This document shows positions 1 through 9,073 of a stretch of 64,000 nt of DNA, piece after piece; the stretch's first letter is position 1, and each line of letters begins with the position of its first letter. The notes beneath the pieces are model-generated. The model did not search any database. It was not told the origin of the DNA and saw only the letters and a list, made by a program, of their open reading frames with translations. The stretch is taken from contig CAYGOF010000001.1 of the NCBI GenBank assembly GCA_964351395.1, positions 1 to 64,000 of the forward strand. The letters run 5' to 3'. A program made the translations under genes and the position numbers. Source of the DNA: Imperialibacter sp964351395. Lineage in GTDB: Bacteria > Bacteroidota > Bacteroidia > Cytophagales > Cyclobacteriaceae.

Positions 1-100
1 GGTAATCATTCTTTTCCCCTAATTCCAAAATAATTTTTTAAAATATTTTTGGGGGCTTTTCAGTAAACTTTTTCGAGAGCGTTTCTCTCAAATGGGACTG

Positions 101-132
101 CAAAAGTAGGGGACTACTTTTTACTAAACAAG
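101..132 (-). promoter_or_regulatory. Predicted Bacteroidota-type promoter, firing toward the left edge
   Basis: On the minus strand TACTTTTG (101-108) matches the Bacteroidota -7 element TAnnTTTG exactly. A partial -33 element, CTTG at 129-132 with a 20-bp spacer or TTTA at 125-128 with a 16-bp spacer, lies upstream. It sits just past the stop of the DUF2480 gene and would drive a gene lying outside the window to the left. The element match is seen directly; activity is inferred. Confidence 0.5.
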
Positions 133-136
133 GTGT

Positions 137-658
137 TCAAATATTATTTGTGATATTTTTTTTGAAGACCGGAACCGTACTGCATGGCTCTCCATACATA
201 AGGCTTGAAACCCAAGGAATTAGCCTTTGCGTTGCCTCAAAAAAACAAAAATCAGGATCCTCTAAATCGCTGCATCCTTTAATGACCACTTTCGTGTCTT
301 TGAATTTGGACCAGTCCTTTTTATCCAATTCCTGTTCGAATAATTTTTTCTCAAGCTCTTCTGGAGATCCCTTTACACTAAATTTAGCAAGAGAATTAAT
401 TTTCGTGGCCACCAGCATATAAGCCCAAGTGGGTACGATAGCATCGGTAGAACAATAAATAGCCACGAACTTATCTTTGAATACCGACCAATCAAATTCC
501 TTGATCGCCAGCCTGAAATCCTTCTCCCGAAGGATCAGCCCCTGAAAGAGATAGTCCTGCAAATCGAATACCGAACGTTCACCCGCAGGGATAAACTCCG
601 CAAGGTCTAGCGATATCAATGTGCTATTTGCTACTTTATTAACTATTGGTTGTTCCAT
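137..658 (-). CDS. DUF2480 family protein
   Basis: A soluble protein of 173 residues without signal peptide or membrane segment. The order of features, an N-terminal block around VANSTLISLDL, a middle block around GLILREKDFR and the segment IPTWAYML-like (here IVPTWAYMLVATKI), matches my memory of DUF2480, a family found almost only in Bacteroidota and of unknown function. It is the last gene of the rpmH-rnpA-protease-tsaB series, starting 16 bp after tsaB ends, so it is probably cotranscribed with translation and tRNA-modification genes. Nothing in the sequence reveals an activity. Confident about the gene, fairly confident about the family. Confidence 0.8.
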   Translation of the reverse strand: MEQPIVNKVANSTLISLDLAEFIPAGERSVFDLQDYLFQGLILREKDFRLAIKEFDWSVFKDKFVAIYCSTDAIVPTWAYMLVATKINSLAKFSVKGSPEELEKKLFEQELDKKDWSKFKDTKVVIKGCSDLEDPDFCFFEATQRLIPWVSSLMYGEPCSTVPVFKKNITNNI

Positions 659-674
659 CTGAAGTATTCAAACA

Positions 675-1361
675 CTAGCCTGAAGCTTTTGGTTTAGTTG
701 CCCGGAATTCTTTTAAATAAAAAGGTTCGAAGTAAGCCAGGTCCCTGAATGATCCAGACTGAAATTGCTGATGAGCGAGCTCCCCCATCGATTTGGCAGA
801 GGGAACAATGCCAGACACAAAGACGGCATTTTTATTTGCGCCAAAAACGTCCTTACACTTATCAGAACCGTTTCCAAAAAACCAGACCTCCTTCTCCTTC
901 AAAAAAGAAGAGAAAGACATCTCATCAATAATGTGAGGCGCGGTATCTTCCACCACCTTTCCCTCAGCGCTAATTACACAAGCATATACCTCCATCCGCC
1001 TTGCGTCTATCATAGGGCAAAGGAGCGCTTTGTGCTTGTTAAAAACATTTACTTCCGCTGCCATTACCTCTAGTGTATTAAGAGCGATGAGCGGCAGTTC
1101 GAGCGAATAACAGAGGCCTTTGGCAATCGATGCACCTATACGCAAGCCTGTGTAAGAACCTGGACCTTCCGATATCGCTACAGCATCAATATTAGCCTTG
1201 CTCAATGAAACACCTTCGAGGGTAGTCTCAATGATAGCTGGCAAGAGACTAGAATGCGACTTGTCAATCCTGTACTCCTGAGAACCCAATAAATGCGCAT
1301 CATCGAATACAGCCACTGAGCATACTGTTGTTGCCGTTTCTATGCATAGTATGATCGACAT
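675..1361 (-). CDS. tsaB: tRNA threonylcarbamoyladenosine biosynthesis protein TsaB
   Basis: TsaB is the non-catalytic partner of TsaD; with TsaE they transfer the threonylcarbamoyl group to A37 of tRNAs that read ANN codons. The 228-residue length is normal for the family. The N-terminus (ILCIETATTVCSVAV) is the first strand of the ASKHA actin-like fold and residues 65-76 (EGPGSYTGLRIG) are the TsaB/TsaD signature. The metal-binding histidine pair of TsaD is absent, which separates TsaB from TsaD. It begins 2 bp after the stop of the upstream S41 protease gene, so the two are almost certainly on one transcript. Confidence 0.93.
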   Translation of the reverse strand: MSIILCIETATTVCSVAVFDDAHLLGSQEYRIDKSHSSLLPAIIETTLEGVSLSKANIDAVAISEGPGSYTGLRIGASIAKGLCYSLELPLIALNTLEVMAAEVNVFNKHKALLCPMIDARRMEVYACVISAEGKVVEDTAPHIIDEMSFSSFLKEKEVWFFGNGSDKCKDVFGANKNAVFVSGIVPSAKSMGELAHQQFQSGSFRDLAYFEPFYLKEFRATKPKASG

Positions 1362-1363
1362 AG

Positions 1364-3022
1364 CTAGTTCGGAGAAGCCAGTAGCTCTTTGTATCTGGCT
1401 GGTGTACGAAATAAGTTGACCGCTTCGATAATATCGGGGTCGTGGTTAAAAGAAGACTCTATAATGCCGGATTCAAAATAATAACGACTGACAATCTCTT
1501 CTTCAAGCACCTGCTTGATGTCATCTTTAAAATGGACCAAATCCATTTCTTTCATTTTAACCAGTTGGCGTCTAAGTTGCTGGATTTCCTCATCAAGTGG
1601 ATCGATGTACTTTTCTTTTTTTGCAGATGCTTCAAAACCATCCAGCGACCTTTCCATGGAGTTCGAATATTTGAAATCACGGCTTTTGAGCCAGGCGGAA
1701 AAGTCAGAAAACTCTTCATCAGTCAAGTGGAAGTCTTTTGCCGAAGAAATCGCTTTGTGTTCAAAATGATATTTGGTCGCATAATCAAAAATATGATTCC
1801 CATTAACCAGCCCCATGGTAATGGGAGCATAATCAACCATTGTAGCTGTGATATCAGGATTTACGCCGCCACCATCATACACTACTCTTCCATTTGAAGT
1901 TTTAAACGCCACCATTAAGGAATCAGGTATTTTAGCCACGCTCCCATCGGGGTTCCGATGGGCATAATCAATAGCCTGAATACACCTGCCGCTGGGAATA
2001 TAATATTTTGCCGTAGTAATTTTCAATTGAGAATTGTAGGCCAAAGGCCTGGTTGCCTGAACCAATCCCTTACCGAAAGTTCTACGGCCTATCAGGACTC
2101 CTCGGTCGTAGTCCTGGATAACGCCAGCGACAATCTCAGCAGCAGAAGCACTACCTCCGTTGACAAGTACCACTAAGGGAATATCGGTATCTCCAGACTC
2201 CTTATACGCCTTGTAGGTCTTGTTCCATTCTTTCATCCTACCCTTAGTAGTTACTATCTCGGATCCTTTTTCAACAAACACATTGGAAACATTAATGGCC
2301 TCATCCAAAAGCCCGCCAGGATTGCCCCGAAGGTCAAGAATAATATTTTTTGCCCCTTGTTCCTTTAGTTTGGCCAGAGCATCCTGCACCTCTTTGCCAG
2401 CTTCTGTTGTAAAATCGGATAATCGGATATAGCCAATATCAGAATGAAACACACCAGAAAAAGGTACATTATTGATGGTGATCTTTTCCCTCATGAGAGG
2501 CACGTCAAAGGGCTGACTTACCCCAAACCTTTCTATTGTGAGTGTGATCGGCGTGTTGACCGGGCCTTTGAGTAGGTCGCTTATGTTATCTGCATATTTA
2601 CCTACAATGTCCTTTCCGTCAATCTTAATTACTTTATCACCAATTTGTATACCTGCTCTAAAGGCTGGGAAATCTTTGAAAGGCATAATGATGGTGCTAT
2701 AACCGTCGCGCTTGCCTACCAAAGCACCGATGCCTCCATACTGGCCAGTGGTAATAGTTCGGAAGTCATCATACTCATCTTCTGAAATGAAATCAGTGTA
2801 GGGATCAAGAGACTGTAACATGGCGTCTATTCCTGCCTTTACAATGTCGTCGGGATTCACCTCGTCGACATAGTAAGTGTTCACTTCCTTGAATAAAGTA
2901 GCAAAAATGTCAAGGCTTTTCGCTATCTGAAAATACTTGTCATCTTGCTCTGAAAATGAAAAACCGAAAACACCTCCTATAACCAATAAGAGAAAGCCAG
3001 TTCTTACAATCCTTTTCCTCAT
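1364..3022 (-). CDS. S41 family C-terminal processing peptidase
   Basis: An exported serine protease of the CtpA/Prc family, 552 residues, which cleaves proteins from the C-terminus in the periplasm. Residues 1-24 form a signal peptide or anchor after a basic MRKR start. A PDZ domain covers about residues 90-170. The S41 catalytic core follows, with the block NGGSASAAEIVAG placing the nucleophile at Ser293 and the general base Lys318 in TFGKGLVQ. The approximately 150 residues after the core are charged and helical-looking and probably bind a partner or substrate. Located between rnpA (7 bp upstream) and tsaB. A second S41 paralogue of similar length lies at 37878-39497; the two are clearly different genes rather than a recent duplication. 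Confidence 0.92.
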   Translation of the reverse strand: MRKRIVRTGFLLLVIGGVFGFSFSEQDDKYFQIAKSLDIFATLFKEVNTYYVDEVNPDDIVKAGIDAMLQSLDPYTDFISEDEYDDFRTITTGQYGGIGALVGKRDGYSTIIMPFKDFPAFRAGIQIGDKVIKIDGKDIVGKYADNISDLLKGPVNTPITLTIERFGVSQPFDVPLMREKITINNVPFSGVFHSDIGYIRLSDFTTEAGKEVQDALAKLKEQGAKNIILDLRGNPGGLLDEAINVSNVFVEKGSEIVTTKGRMKEWNKTYKAYKESGDTDIPLVVLVNGGSASAAEIVAGVIQDYDRGVLIGRRTFGKGLVQATRPLAYNSQLKITTAKYYIPSGRCIQAIDYAHRNPDGSVAKIPDSLMVAFKTSNGRVVYDGGGVNPDITATMVDYAPITMGLVNGNHIFDYATKYHFEHKAISSAKDFHLTDEEFSDFSAWLKSRDFKYSNSMERSLDGFEASAKKEKYIDPLDEEIQQLRRQLVKMKEMDLVHFKDDIKQVLEEEIVSRYYFESGIIESSFNHDPDIIEAVNLFRTPARYKELLASPN

Positions 3023-3029
3023 AGACTTG

Positions 3030-3437
3030 CTATGTTTTTATTGCGTTCAATTTATTCAAACGCTTGAGCGCTTCAATTAGTTGACGTTCTATCACCTGAT
3101 AGGTTGCTTTTTCTTTACCAACGTAAATATAGGCGATTAGCAGGAAATTTTCGTGATCGGCGGAAGGAGCTAAGAGATGCTTGTGCTGTCTGTAAGCTTC
3201 AAACATTCTCCTTCTGAGTTGGTTTCTGTCTACCGCTTTTTTGAAGTTCTTCTTAGAGACAGAAAAAAGCACCTGATTGACCTGCTCTGGTACAGGAGAT
3301 TTCAGGTGTTTGATGAGCAGTGGGTATAAAAAAAAAGAGGAACCTTTAGTGAAAAGTTCCTTTATGCGCTTGTCTCTCTTTAACCTCTCCGATTTTGAAA
3401 AGGTAGCAGGTAGACCGTTGTATTCCTGCTCCTTCAT
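3030..3437 (-). CDS. rnpA: Ribonuclease P protein component
   Basis: The protein subunit of RNase P, which with the rnpB RNA removes the 5' leader of pre-tRNAs. The protein has 135 residues, is basic, and carries the family signature around AVDRNQLRRRMFEAYR (the RNR motif) after the FSVSKKNFKKA strand. The gene follows rpmH by 15 bp, the conserved arrangement in most bacteria, and is followed 7 bp later by the S41 protease. The start at 3437 gives a normal length; no other start competes. Confidence 0.95.
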   Translation of the reverse strand: MKEQEYNGLPATFSKSERLKRDKRIKELFTKGSSFFLYPLLIKHLKSPVPEQVNQVLFSVSKKNFKKAVDRNQLRRRMFEAYRQHKHLLAPSADHENFLLIAYIYVGKEKATYQVIERQLIEALKRLNKLNAIKT

Positions 3438-3452
3438 AAAAGCAGCAGTGGC

Positions 3453-3611
3453 TTATTTCTTATGACGACGCTCGTCAGACACTGTGAGTCTCTTCCTTCC
3501 TTTTGCCCTTCTGGCAGCCAAGACTCTACGACCATTAGCAGTCGACATTCTTTCTCTGAAGCCGTGCTTGTTCTTTCTCTTTCTTACTGAGGGCTGAAAT
3601 GTCCTTTTCAT
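3453..3611 (-). CDS. rpmH: 50S ribosomal protein L34
   Basis: A 52-residue, strongly basic protein starting MKRTFQPSVRKRKNKHGF and ending RLTVSDERRHKK, an unmistakable L34. I read it directly from the minus strand. It is the first gene of the operon that continues with rnpA. The consensus promoter at 3694-3724 lies about 85 bp upstream of its ATG, so transcription should begin near 3687 and leave a leader of about 75 nt. Confidence 0.97.
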   Translation of the reverse strand: MKRTFQPSVRKRKNKHGFRERMSTANGRRVLAARRAKGRKRLTVSDERRHKK

Positions 3612-3693
3612 ATCTGTCTATTCTTCTTTGCCTATTCTTAAAGTATCTTTCCGAACTTTACTTTTTGTTCTTCTTCAGAAAAATTACGGGCTG

Positions 3694-3724
3694 CAAAGTT
3701 AAAGAGCTTTTGGAGAATTACAAA
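3694..3724 (-). promoter_or_regulatory. Promoter of the rpmH-rnpA operon
   Basis: On the minus strand a TTTG (3721-3724) is followed after exactly 19 bp by TAACTTTG (3694-3701). Both elements match the Bacteroidota sigma-ABfr consensus TTTG / TAnnTTTG perfectly. The position fits rpmH as the first gene. Sequence match is direct; function is inferred from the published consensus of the phylum. Confidence 0.8.
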
Positions 3725-3760
3725 CAAGGAAACGAAAGAATAGTTAATGAAAATTAAAAA

Positions 3761-5461
3761 ATGATCAGATATACAGTTAGTTATAGTAATCCGCTTAGTC
3801 ATATTTTAAATATAGCGATGATTTTTGAGTCTGAGGCTAAGCAGGCAATAGAAGTGATGCTACCTACCTGGCGGCCCGGAAGGTACGAGGCTGGTGATTT
3901 TTCCAAGAATATTTTGAGCGTTTCAGCCAGTGGGTCCATCAACGAGAGCCTTCCTGTAAAGAAAGTAAGCAAAAGTTGTTGGCAGCTTGAAATTCCATCG
4001 AAACAGGTGGTTTCTATCACCTATCAATTTTACGCCTACAAAATGGATGCAGGTAGCTCATGGCTTCACGACGATCAACTATATGTGAATCCTGTCAATT
4101 GCCTGATGTACCTGCCCGAAAGAATGAATGAAGCGATAGAAATTGAGCTGCAAATTCCAGCCGATTACGAAATAGCGTGTGCGCTTCCACAAGCAGGTAG
4201 GCGATTGTTGGCTAGCACCTTCTACGAAGTCGCGGATAGCCCTTTTTTTGCCAGTCCAAAGCTGACACACCTAACCTATCAGCTAAAAGGTATTACTTTC
4301 CATATTTGGTATCATGGTGTTACCGACGTTTCTTCAGAAAGAATGGAAGAAGATTTTAGCAAGTTCAGTGACACTCAACTTGAACTATTTGGCGAGCTCC
4401 CTGTAACGGACTATCATTTTTTATTGCAGTTCCTTCCTTACCCTGCCTATCATGGAGTTGAGCATGCAGCTTCGACCGTAATTACGCTTGGCCCCGGTAC
4501 GGGAGAACAAACCGAGGAGTTCTACGAAAGATTGCTTGGTATTTCTTCTCATGAACTCTTTCATGCATGGAACATCACCAGAATCAGACCACAAGAACTT
4601 ACACCGTATGACTTTTCCAAAGAAAACTATTTTGAGACAGGATACGTCGCTGAAGGCTTCACCACCTACTATGGCGATTTAATGCTCGTTAAAAGTGGTG
4701 TTTATGATGAAACATGGTACCTGAAAGAACTTAACAGATTACTCAACCGGCATTTTCAAAACTTTGGCAGATTCAATCAATCTGTCGCAGAGTCATCATT
4801 CGACCTTTGGCTGGATGGCTACCAGGCCGGCACGCCCAATCGGAAGGTATCTATTTACGTAAAAGGTGCCATTATCGCCTTGATGCTGGACTTTACTATC
4901 CGCCTAATGTCAGAGAATCGATATAGCCTGGATGACTTAATGCGCCGACTTTGGGGTGACTATTTTAAGGAAGGAAAAGGCTACACGAAGATCGATATCC
5001 AATCAGTTGCCGAGGCACTAACTGGTACTCCACTAGCATATTTTTTCGAGCAATTTGTAGACGGCAATCAACCTGTAGAGAAGGAACTCGCAGTTCTTGG
5101 CAGTCAGTTTGGTCTTACGCTCAACAAAGCCTATCCCGACAGTATACATGAGAGAGACCTAGGCTTCAAAATGAAACTGGACAAAGATCGATGGGTTGTG
5201 TCGCACGTGCACCCAAAAAGTAGCACATATCAATTGCTTTCAATTGACGACGAAATTAAGAGCGTGAATGGCGAGACTGACCGACATAAAATAGATTCGG
5301 CATTCACGGCTAAAGCAGAGCTGCAAATCATCAGACATGCTACGCCATTGAGCCTTCATCTTTCATCAAATGGCCTTTTTTATGAAACCCATGTATTTGA
5401 GAGAAAAGAAAGTATGTCAGCCAACGAATCAGCTAATTTTAAGCGTTGGCTGATGAAATAA
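3761..5461 (+). CDS. M61 family metallopeptidase (glycyl aminopeptidase-like) with PDZ domain
   Basis: A 566-residue zinc peptidase. The N-terminal half is the beta-rich domain typical of M61 (starts MIRYTVSYSNPLSHI). The zinc site is SSHELFHAWN with His264, Glu265 and His268, and the third ligand is probably Glu298 in VAEGFTTYYGDL. The C-terminal about 100 residues, with LGFKM and SIDDEIKSVNG, form a PDZ domain as in other M61 enzymes. No signal peptide is visible, so it is probably cytoplasmic. M61 peptidases release N-terminal Gly or Ala from peptides. The gene runs alone, divergent from rpmH and convergent with the kinase gene whose stop lies only 5 bp away. Confidence 0.9.
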   Translation: MIRYTVSYSNPLSHILNIAMIFESEAKQAIEVMLPTWRPGRYEAGDFSKNILSVSASGSINESLPVKKVSKSCWQLEIPSKQVVSITYQFYAYKMDAGSSWLHDDQLYVNPVNCLMYLPERMNEAIEIELQIPADYEIACALPQAGRRLLASTFYEVADSPFFASPKLTHLTYQLKGITFHIWYHGVTDVSSERMEEDFSKFSDTQLELFGELPVTDYHFLLQFLPYPAYHGVEHAASTVITLGPGTGEQTEEFYERLLGISSHELFHAWNITRIRPQELTPYDFSKENYFETGYVAEGFTTYYGDLMLVKSGVYDETWYLKELNRLLNRHFQNFGRFNQSVAESSFDLWLDGYQAGTPNRKVSIYVKGAIIALMLDFTIRLMSENRYSLDDLMRRLWGDYFKEGKGYTKIDIQSVAEALTGTPLAYFFEQFVDGNQPVEKELAVLGSQFGLTLNKAYPDSIHERDLGFKMKLDKDRWVVSHVHPKSSTYQLLSIDDEIKSVNGETDRHKIDSAFTAKAELQIIRHATPLSLHLSSNGLFYETHVFERKESMSANESANFKRWLMK

Positions 5462-5466
5462 ATCTG

Positions 5467-6465
5467 CTATTCGAACAAGTGGTTCATGATTTCCTTCACC
5501 TGATGCCACTCCAAACGAGGCCCGTACTGCGAAACCACTTTGGAGGATGCCAGGCTGGCCATTTTTCCAGCCTCTGCTATTGAATGACCGTGTGTGATGC
5601 CATAAAGGAATGCACCTGAAAACATGTCACCAGCGCCCACAGTATCAACCGCATTCACTTTGTAAGGTTCGATGTCGATAAAAGTGTCGCCATCATAAAT
5701 TATTGCGCCATTCTTGCCCTGAGTAATGGCAAACTTTTTCGCTGCTTTTTTCAGCTCTTCCCGCGCATGCAAAATGTTACTCTTACCAGTGAATAGCATC
5801 GCCTCTTCTTCGTTGCAAAAAAGCAAATCGACACTGGCGCCAACTACCTCTTCCATTTGGGTCTTGAAATACTTCACCATGCTTGGGTCAGAAAAAGTCA
5901 GGGCGACTTTAACGCCATTGGCCTCGGCTACCTTTTTAGCATGCTTCATGGCCTCGAGGCCAGTTTCACTAGTTACCAAATAGCCTTCGATATAGAGGTA
6001 CTGCGAATCTTTCAAGGCTCTTTCATCAACTTCCGCCGTAGAAAAATTAGTCGTAATACCGAGAAAAGTGTTCATCGTGCGATCAGCGTCGTCAGTTACC
6101 ATCACCAGGCATTTCCCTGTTATGCCCTCTGGAGCCGTACCATCAGTGAGGTTAGTATCCACACCGTTTTTCTTCAAATCATCCAGGTAAAAGTGGCCAA
6201 ACTTGTCGTTAGCTACTTTACAGGCATAGTAACATTTACCACCAAATTGACTTGTGCCGATGATCGTGTTGGCTGCAGACCCCCCGCATTGCATCATGTT
6301 TTCATCCAGATTGAGCGCTTCAATAAGCTCATGTTGCCGGGCCTCATCTACAAGCGTCATCAGGCCCTTTTCTACTTTGTATTTTTCCAAAAAGCTGTTG
6401 TCAGCGTCAAATACAATATCTACAAGAGCATTTCCGATACCAAAAACGTCGTAAGTCTTTTTCAT
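5467..6465 (-). CDS. PfkB-family carbohydrate kinase, adenosine kinase-like
   Basis: A 332-residue ribokinase-fold enzyme. Residues 61-67 (GGSAANT) are PfkB signature 1, where the sugar binds, and residues 274-281 (DTVGAGDM) are signature 2 with the catalytic base Asp280 and the anion hole. The N-terminus (YDVFGIGNALVDIVFD) and the overall pattern resemble the adenosine kinase branch found widely in Bacteroidota and alphaproteobacteria, so salvage of adenosine to AMP is the best guess, but other nucleosides or sugars are possible. Single gene, with a -7 element (TACCTTTG, minus strand) about 30 bp upstream of its ATG. Confidence 0.85.
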   Translation of the reverse strand: MKKTYDVFGIGNALVDIVFDADNSFLEKYKVEKGLMTLVDEARQHELIEALNLDENMMQCGGSAANTIIGTSQFGGKCYYACKVANDKFGHFYLDDLKKNGVDTNLTDGTAPEGITGKCLVMVTDDADRTMNTFLGITTNFSTAEVDERALKDSQYLYIEGYLVTSETGLEAMKHAKKVAEANGVKVALTFSDPSMVKYFKTQMEEVVGASVDLLFCNEEEAMLFTGKSNILHAREELKKAAKKFAITQGKNGAIIYDGDTFIDIEPYKVNAVDTVGAGDMFSGAFLYGITHGHSIAEAGKMASLASSKVVSQYGPRLEWHQVKEIMNHLFE

Positions 6466-6493
6466 TGATTTAGTAGCTAATTTTTACAGCGGG

Positions 6494-6501
6494 CAAAGGT
6501 A
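6494..6501 (-). promoter_or_regulatory. Predicted -7 element of the PfkB kinase gene
   Basis: TACCTTTG on the minus strand fits TAnnTTTG exactly, 28 bp upstream of the start codon at 6465. No clear TTTG occurs at the right distance upstream, so only half the promoter is supported. Confidence 0.4.
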
Positions 6502-6516
6502 ATAAATACAAAGCAA

Positions 6517-7425
6517 TTAGGATGCGACCTGATCGATGAGGTTGGGATAGTCAGTGATAATGCCATCTACCCCAATTTTGATCAATGCTCTCATTTCGGA
6601 CACTTCGTTAACTGTCCAGGGGATTACATCTACCCCCTGGCTATGCAGGTAGTCAACATCTTCTTTTCTCAAACTCCTGTACTCGCTACTGTAAACTGCC
6701 GGCGTAAACCCCAAATCATCCAGGTTTTCCTTTACCGATCTGTTATTTGACACGAGGACGGAGAGTTTTACTTTGGGATAAGTTTCATGAAAATATCTGA
6801 GAATCCTAAAATCGAATGATTGAATGGTCAACTTTTCAAAAGGAACTTTCCCATCCACAGCAGCATATACCAATTCGCAAAACACACTCGGTTCTGGATG
6901 GAAAACGTGGTCGCCTTTTTCGTCAGATTTTAACTCAATATTGTAGAACGGTATGTTTAACCCGTGATCATCTGCATAAGCATCAACTGCCGCAAAGACC
7001 TCAGACAATAGTGGCTTAGTAATTGGTAATTTCTGCTGTTCTGGAAACCTGGTATGAACCCTGCTCCCACAGTCAAACAACACTAATTCATCGCTTCGAA
7101 GCTGGTAAATGTTCCATTGCTGCTCAGAACCAGGCGCTATTGGATTACCTAAAGAATCGGCACAGAAAGTCGCAGAAAGATATGGGTCATGTGACACTAC
7201 CACCTTATTATCCGCGGAAATCACCACATCTAGTTCCAGCGTTTTTATATTGTACTCCATCGCTTTCAAAAAAGCAGGGATCGTATTCTCCGGCATCAAA
7301 CCTCTGGCACCCCGGTGTCCCTGCCAATCGAACTCAGGCACCTGAGGCGTACAGGCAAAAAGAAGAACAATAGCAGAGAGCGCAAAAAAATTGCGCATCA
7401 TTTTTGAGTGATCCTTTTTATACAT
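6517..7425 (-). CDS. Glycerophosphodiester phosphodiesterase, lipoprotein
   Basis: Hydrolyses glycerophosphodiesters to glycerol-3-phosphate and an alcohol. The 302-residue product has a lipoprotein signal ending in LLFAC (Cys25), so it should be anchored in the outer or inner membrane facing the periplasm. The GDPD TIM-barrel begins with QGHRGARGLMPENT (general acid/base His37), followed by LELDVVIS (metal ligands) and VVSHDP (second catalytic His), and ends with the strand block around GVDGIITDYP. ATG codons at 7401 and 7398 would give a signal peptide starting MMRNFF or MRNFF, which looks more natural than the longer start; the true start is unsettled. Monocistronic. Confidence 0.9.
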   Translation of the reverse strand: MYKKDHSKMMRNFFALSAIVLLFACTPQVPEFDWQGHRGARGLMPENTIPAFLKAMEYNIKTLELDVVISADNKVVVSHDPYLSATFCADSLGNPIAPGSEQQWNIYQLRSDELVLFDCGSRVHTRFPEQQKLPITKPLLSEVFAAVDAYADDHGLNIPFYNIELKSDEKGDHVFHPEPSVFCELVYAAVDGKVPFEKLTIQSFDFRILRYFHETYPKVKLSVLVSNNRSVKENLDDLGFTPAVYSSEYRSLRKEDVDYLHSQGVDVIPWTVNEVSEMRALIKIGVDGIITDYPNLIDQVAS

Positions 7426-7566
7426 AATGGCTGTGAAAATGAAAATATATTAGATGACGGTTGAACGGGTCAATTTGTTCATGGTTACCAAAAGATACCC
7501 TGCATTTATAAAATTGAATTAGTTAGCCGAAAAATAATCTTTTAATTTGAGCCTGGAAACGGAACT

Positions 7567-8046
7567 ATGAGAAAAGCGCATATAAACATTTTTTTATTTT
7601 GCTGGATATGTTGTTGGGGATGGAGTTGCAAAGAAGCGGAGCCAGCCCAACTCATCCGATTCCAGAAACTGACTTTTGGGACCGCAGAAAATAATGAGAC
7701 ACAGGTTCGTGGAGAGGCACTGTTGTTCAATCCCAATAACTTTGCTGTGAGTATTAAGGAAATAGACTTACAGATCGAAATAGAATCAACAAAAGTAGCC
7801 ACATTACGGGAGGTGAAAATCGTCAAGGCGGGAGCAAAAAAAGAATTCGCTGTGCCTTTCCAGGGCATTCTCCTCATGTCCGACATTCAAAAAATATTGG
7901 AAAAGCAGGGACTAGCCTATTTGCTGGGGAAAAAAGTGCCCCTTAGATTCACAGGGGAAATCAAAACTAGTATCGCCGGTTGGTCGTCCAGGTTTCCTGT
8001 AGACGTAAAACAAGAAGTAAGCCTTAGCACATTAATGTCGAAATAG
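7567..8046 (+). CDS. LEA type 2-like lipoprotein
   Basis: A 159-residue lipoprotein: short hydrophobic signal with a lipobox-like GWSC ending at Cys21. The mature part contains a single beta-sandwich with the pattern GEALLFNPNNFAVSIKEIDL, typical of the LEA14/WHy fold (NPN motif followed by a strand), here probably membrane-tethered on the periplasmic face. Function of bacterial members is unknown, with desiccation or envelope-stress roles often suggested. It is divergent from the glycerophosphodiesterase gene and followed by another lipoprotein gene 100 bp later. Family call from the motif only. Confidence 0.6.
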   Translation: MRKAHINIFLFCWICCWGWSCKEAEPAQLIRFQKLTFGTAENNETQVRGEALLFNPNNFAVSIKEIDLQIEIESTKVATLREVKIVKAGAKKEFAVPFQGILLMSDIQKILEKQGLAYLLGKKVPLRFTGEIKTSIAGWSSRFPVDVKQEVSLSTLMSK

Positions 8047-8149
8047 GCTTTCGTTGTTAATTAAAACAGTTTACTGATCAAAGTAGTTGATAATTGAAGG
8101 CCGATGAAAACTTTTCGTTGTTTTCAGCATGAATTGGCGTGATCTCTCA

Positions 8150-9073
8150 ATGAAATCAAAGACCGTCTACGTCATTTTATTGACTGCACTGGTAACTGCA
8201 TGTGAGCCAGACAGATCAGCATTGATTGGTGACGCTGAAATAGTCGGCATCTCTTATACGGTCCTCAGCTCCTGTTCTAATCCCTTTCCTGTACAGTTTA
8301 ACGCTAGTGTGAATTTCGATCAGGAAGATACTTACTTGTGGGATTTTGGCGACGGCGAGCGTTCATCGAAAAAAAATCCCAAACACACATTTGCGTCTGA
8401 AGGAGTTTATGAGGTAACCCTTACGGTAGGTAACGATCAACAAAGTGAACTGCTTGACCTAAAAATCACAGACCTTATACCAAGTATCTCGGTACGAACT
8501 CCTGAGGTTTATCCAAATTCAATTCTTAGAATAGAAAACAAAGCAAGCCATTACGATAGCGCTTTTTGGGAATACAGAGTGGGGTCAGGTGACAAAGGGA
8601 TATTTTATTCAACTGATTTTATCTACAGAGTCATTTCTTTGGCACCTATCGAAGTGACATCTGTGCTTTTGTGTAAATCGGGCGAGCGGGTAGAGGTGAG
8701 CGAAATAATCGAAGTATTACCACATACGACCAACAGCATAACAATTGATTACCTTCGCTACCTACCTTCTTTTCAGCCTCGCTGCTATGTGGAATTCGTT
8801 GTCAACGGAGAATCTGTGGGTACTACCCATCAAAAGTCTAACGACGTAGTGCCTCTCGACTGGACCATGCCATCAGAGTTAAGCGCTGGAACAAACCAGT
8901 TGCAAGTGAGCAACAATGAAGTCGAAATAGAGCTACTGCTGTTTGTGGATGACAAGTTGGCTGAAACCTATACCCTGGATACTCGGTTTTTGAGGGAATA
9001 CAGACCTACATGGATCGGATTTCCTTTCGACCCTTTCTTCGATGTCTTCAATGTGAGGTTTTCTTACAATTAG
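8150..9073 (+). CDS. PKD-domain lipoprotein
   Basis: I chose the ATG at 8150 rather than 8129 because it gives a clean lipoprotein signal, MKSKTVYVILLTALVTAC, with the lipidated Cys18. One PKD domain lies near residues 48-105, shown by YLWDFGDGERS and the following KHTFASEGVYEVTLTV. The rest (about 200 residues) is beta-rich with no motif I recognise. PKD domains are usually spacers or carbohydrate or protein-binding modules of surface proteins. Its stop codon overlaps the stop codon of the convergent metallophosphoesterase gene (shared bases 9070-9073). Confidence 0.75.
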   Translation: MKSKTVYVILLTALVTACEPDRSALIGDAEIVGISYTVLSSCSNPFPVQFNASVNFDQEDTYLWDFGDGERSSKKNPKHTFASEGVYEVTLTVGNDQQSELLDLKITDLIPSISVRTPEVYPNSILRIENKASHYDSAFWEYRVGSGDKGIFYSTDFIYRVISLAPIEVTSVLLCKSGERVEVSEIIEVLPHTTNSITIDYLRYLPSFQPRCYVEFVVNGESVGTTHQKSNDVVPLDWTMPSELSAGTNQLQVSNNEVEIELLLFVDDKLAETYTLDTRFLREYRPTWIGFPFDPFFDVFNVRFSYN

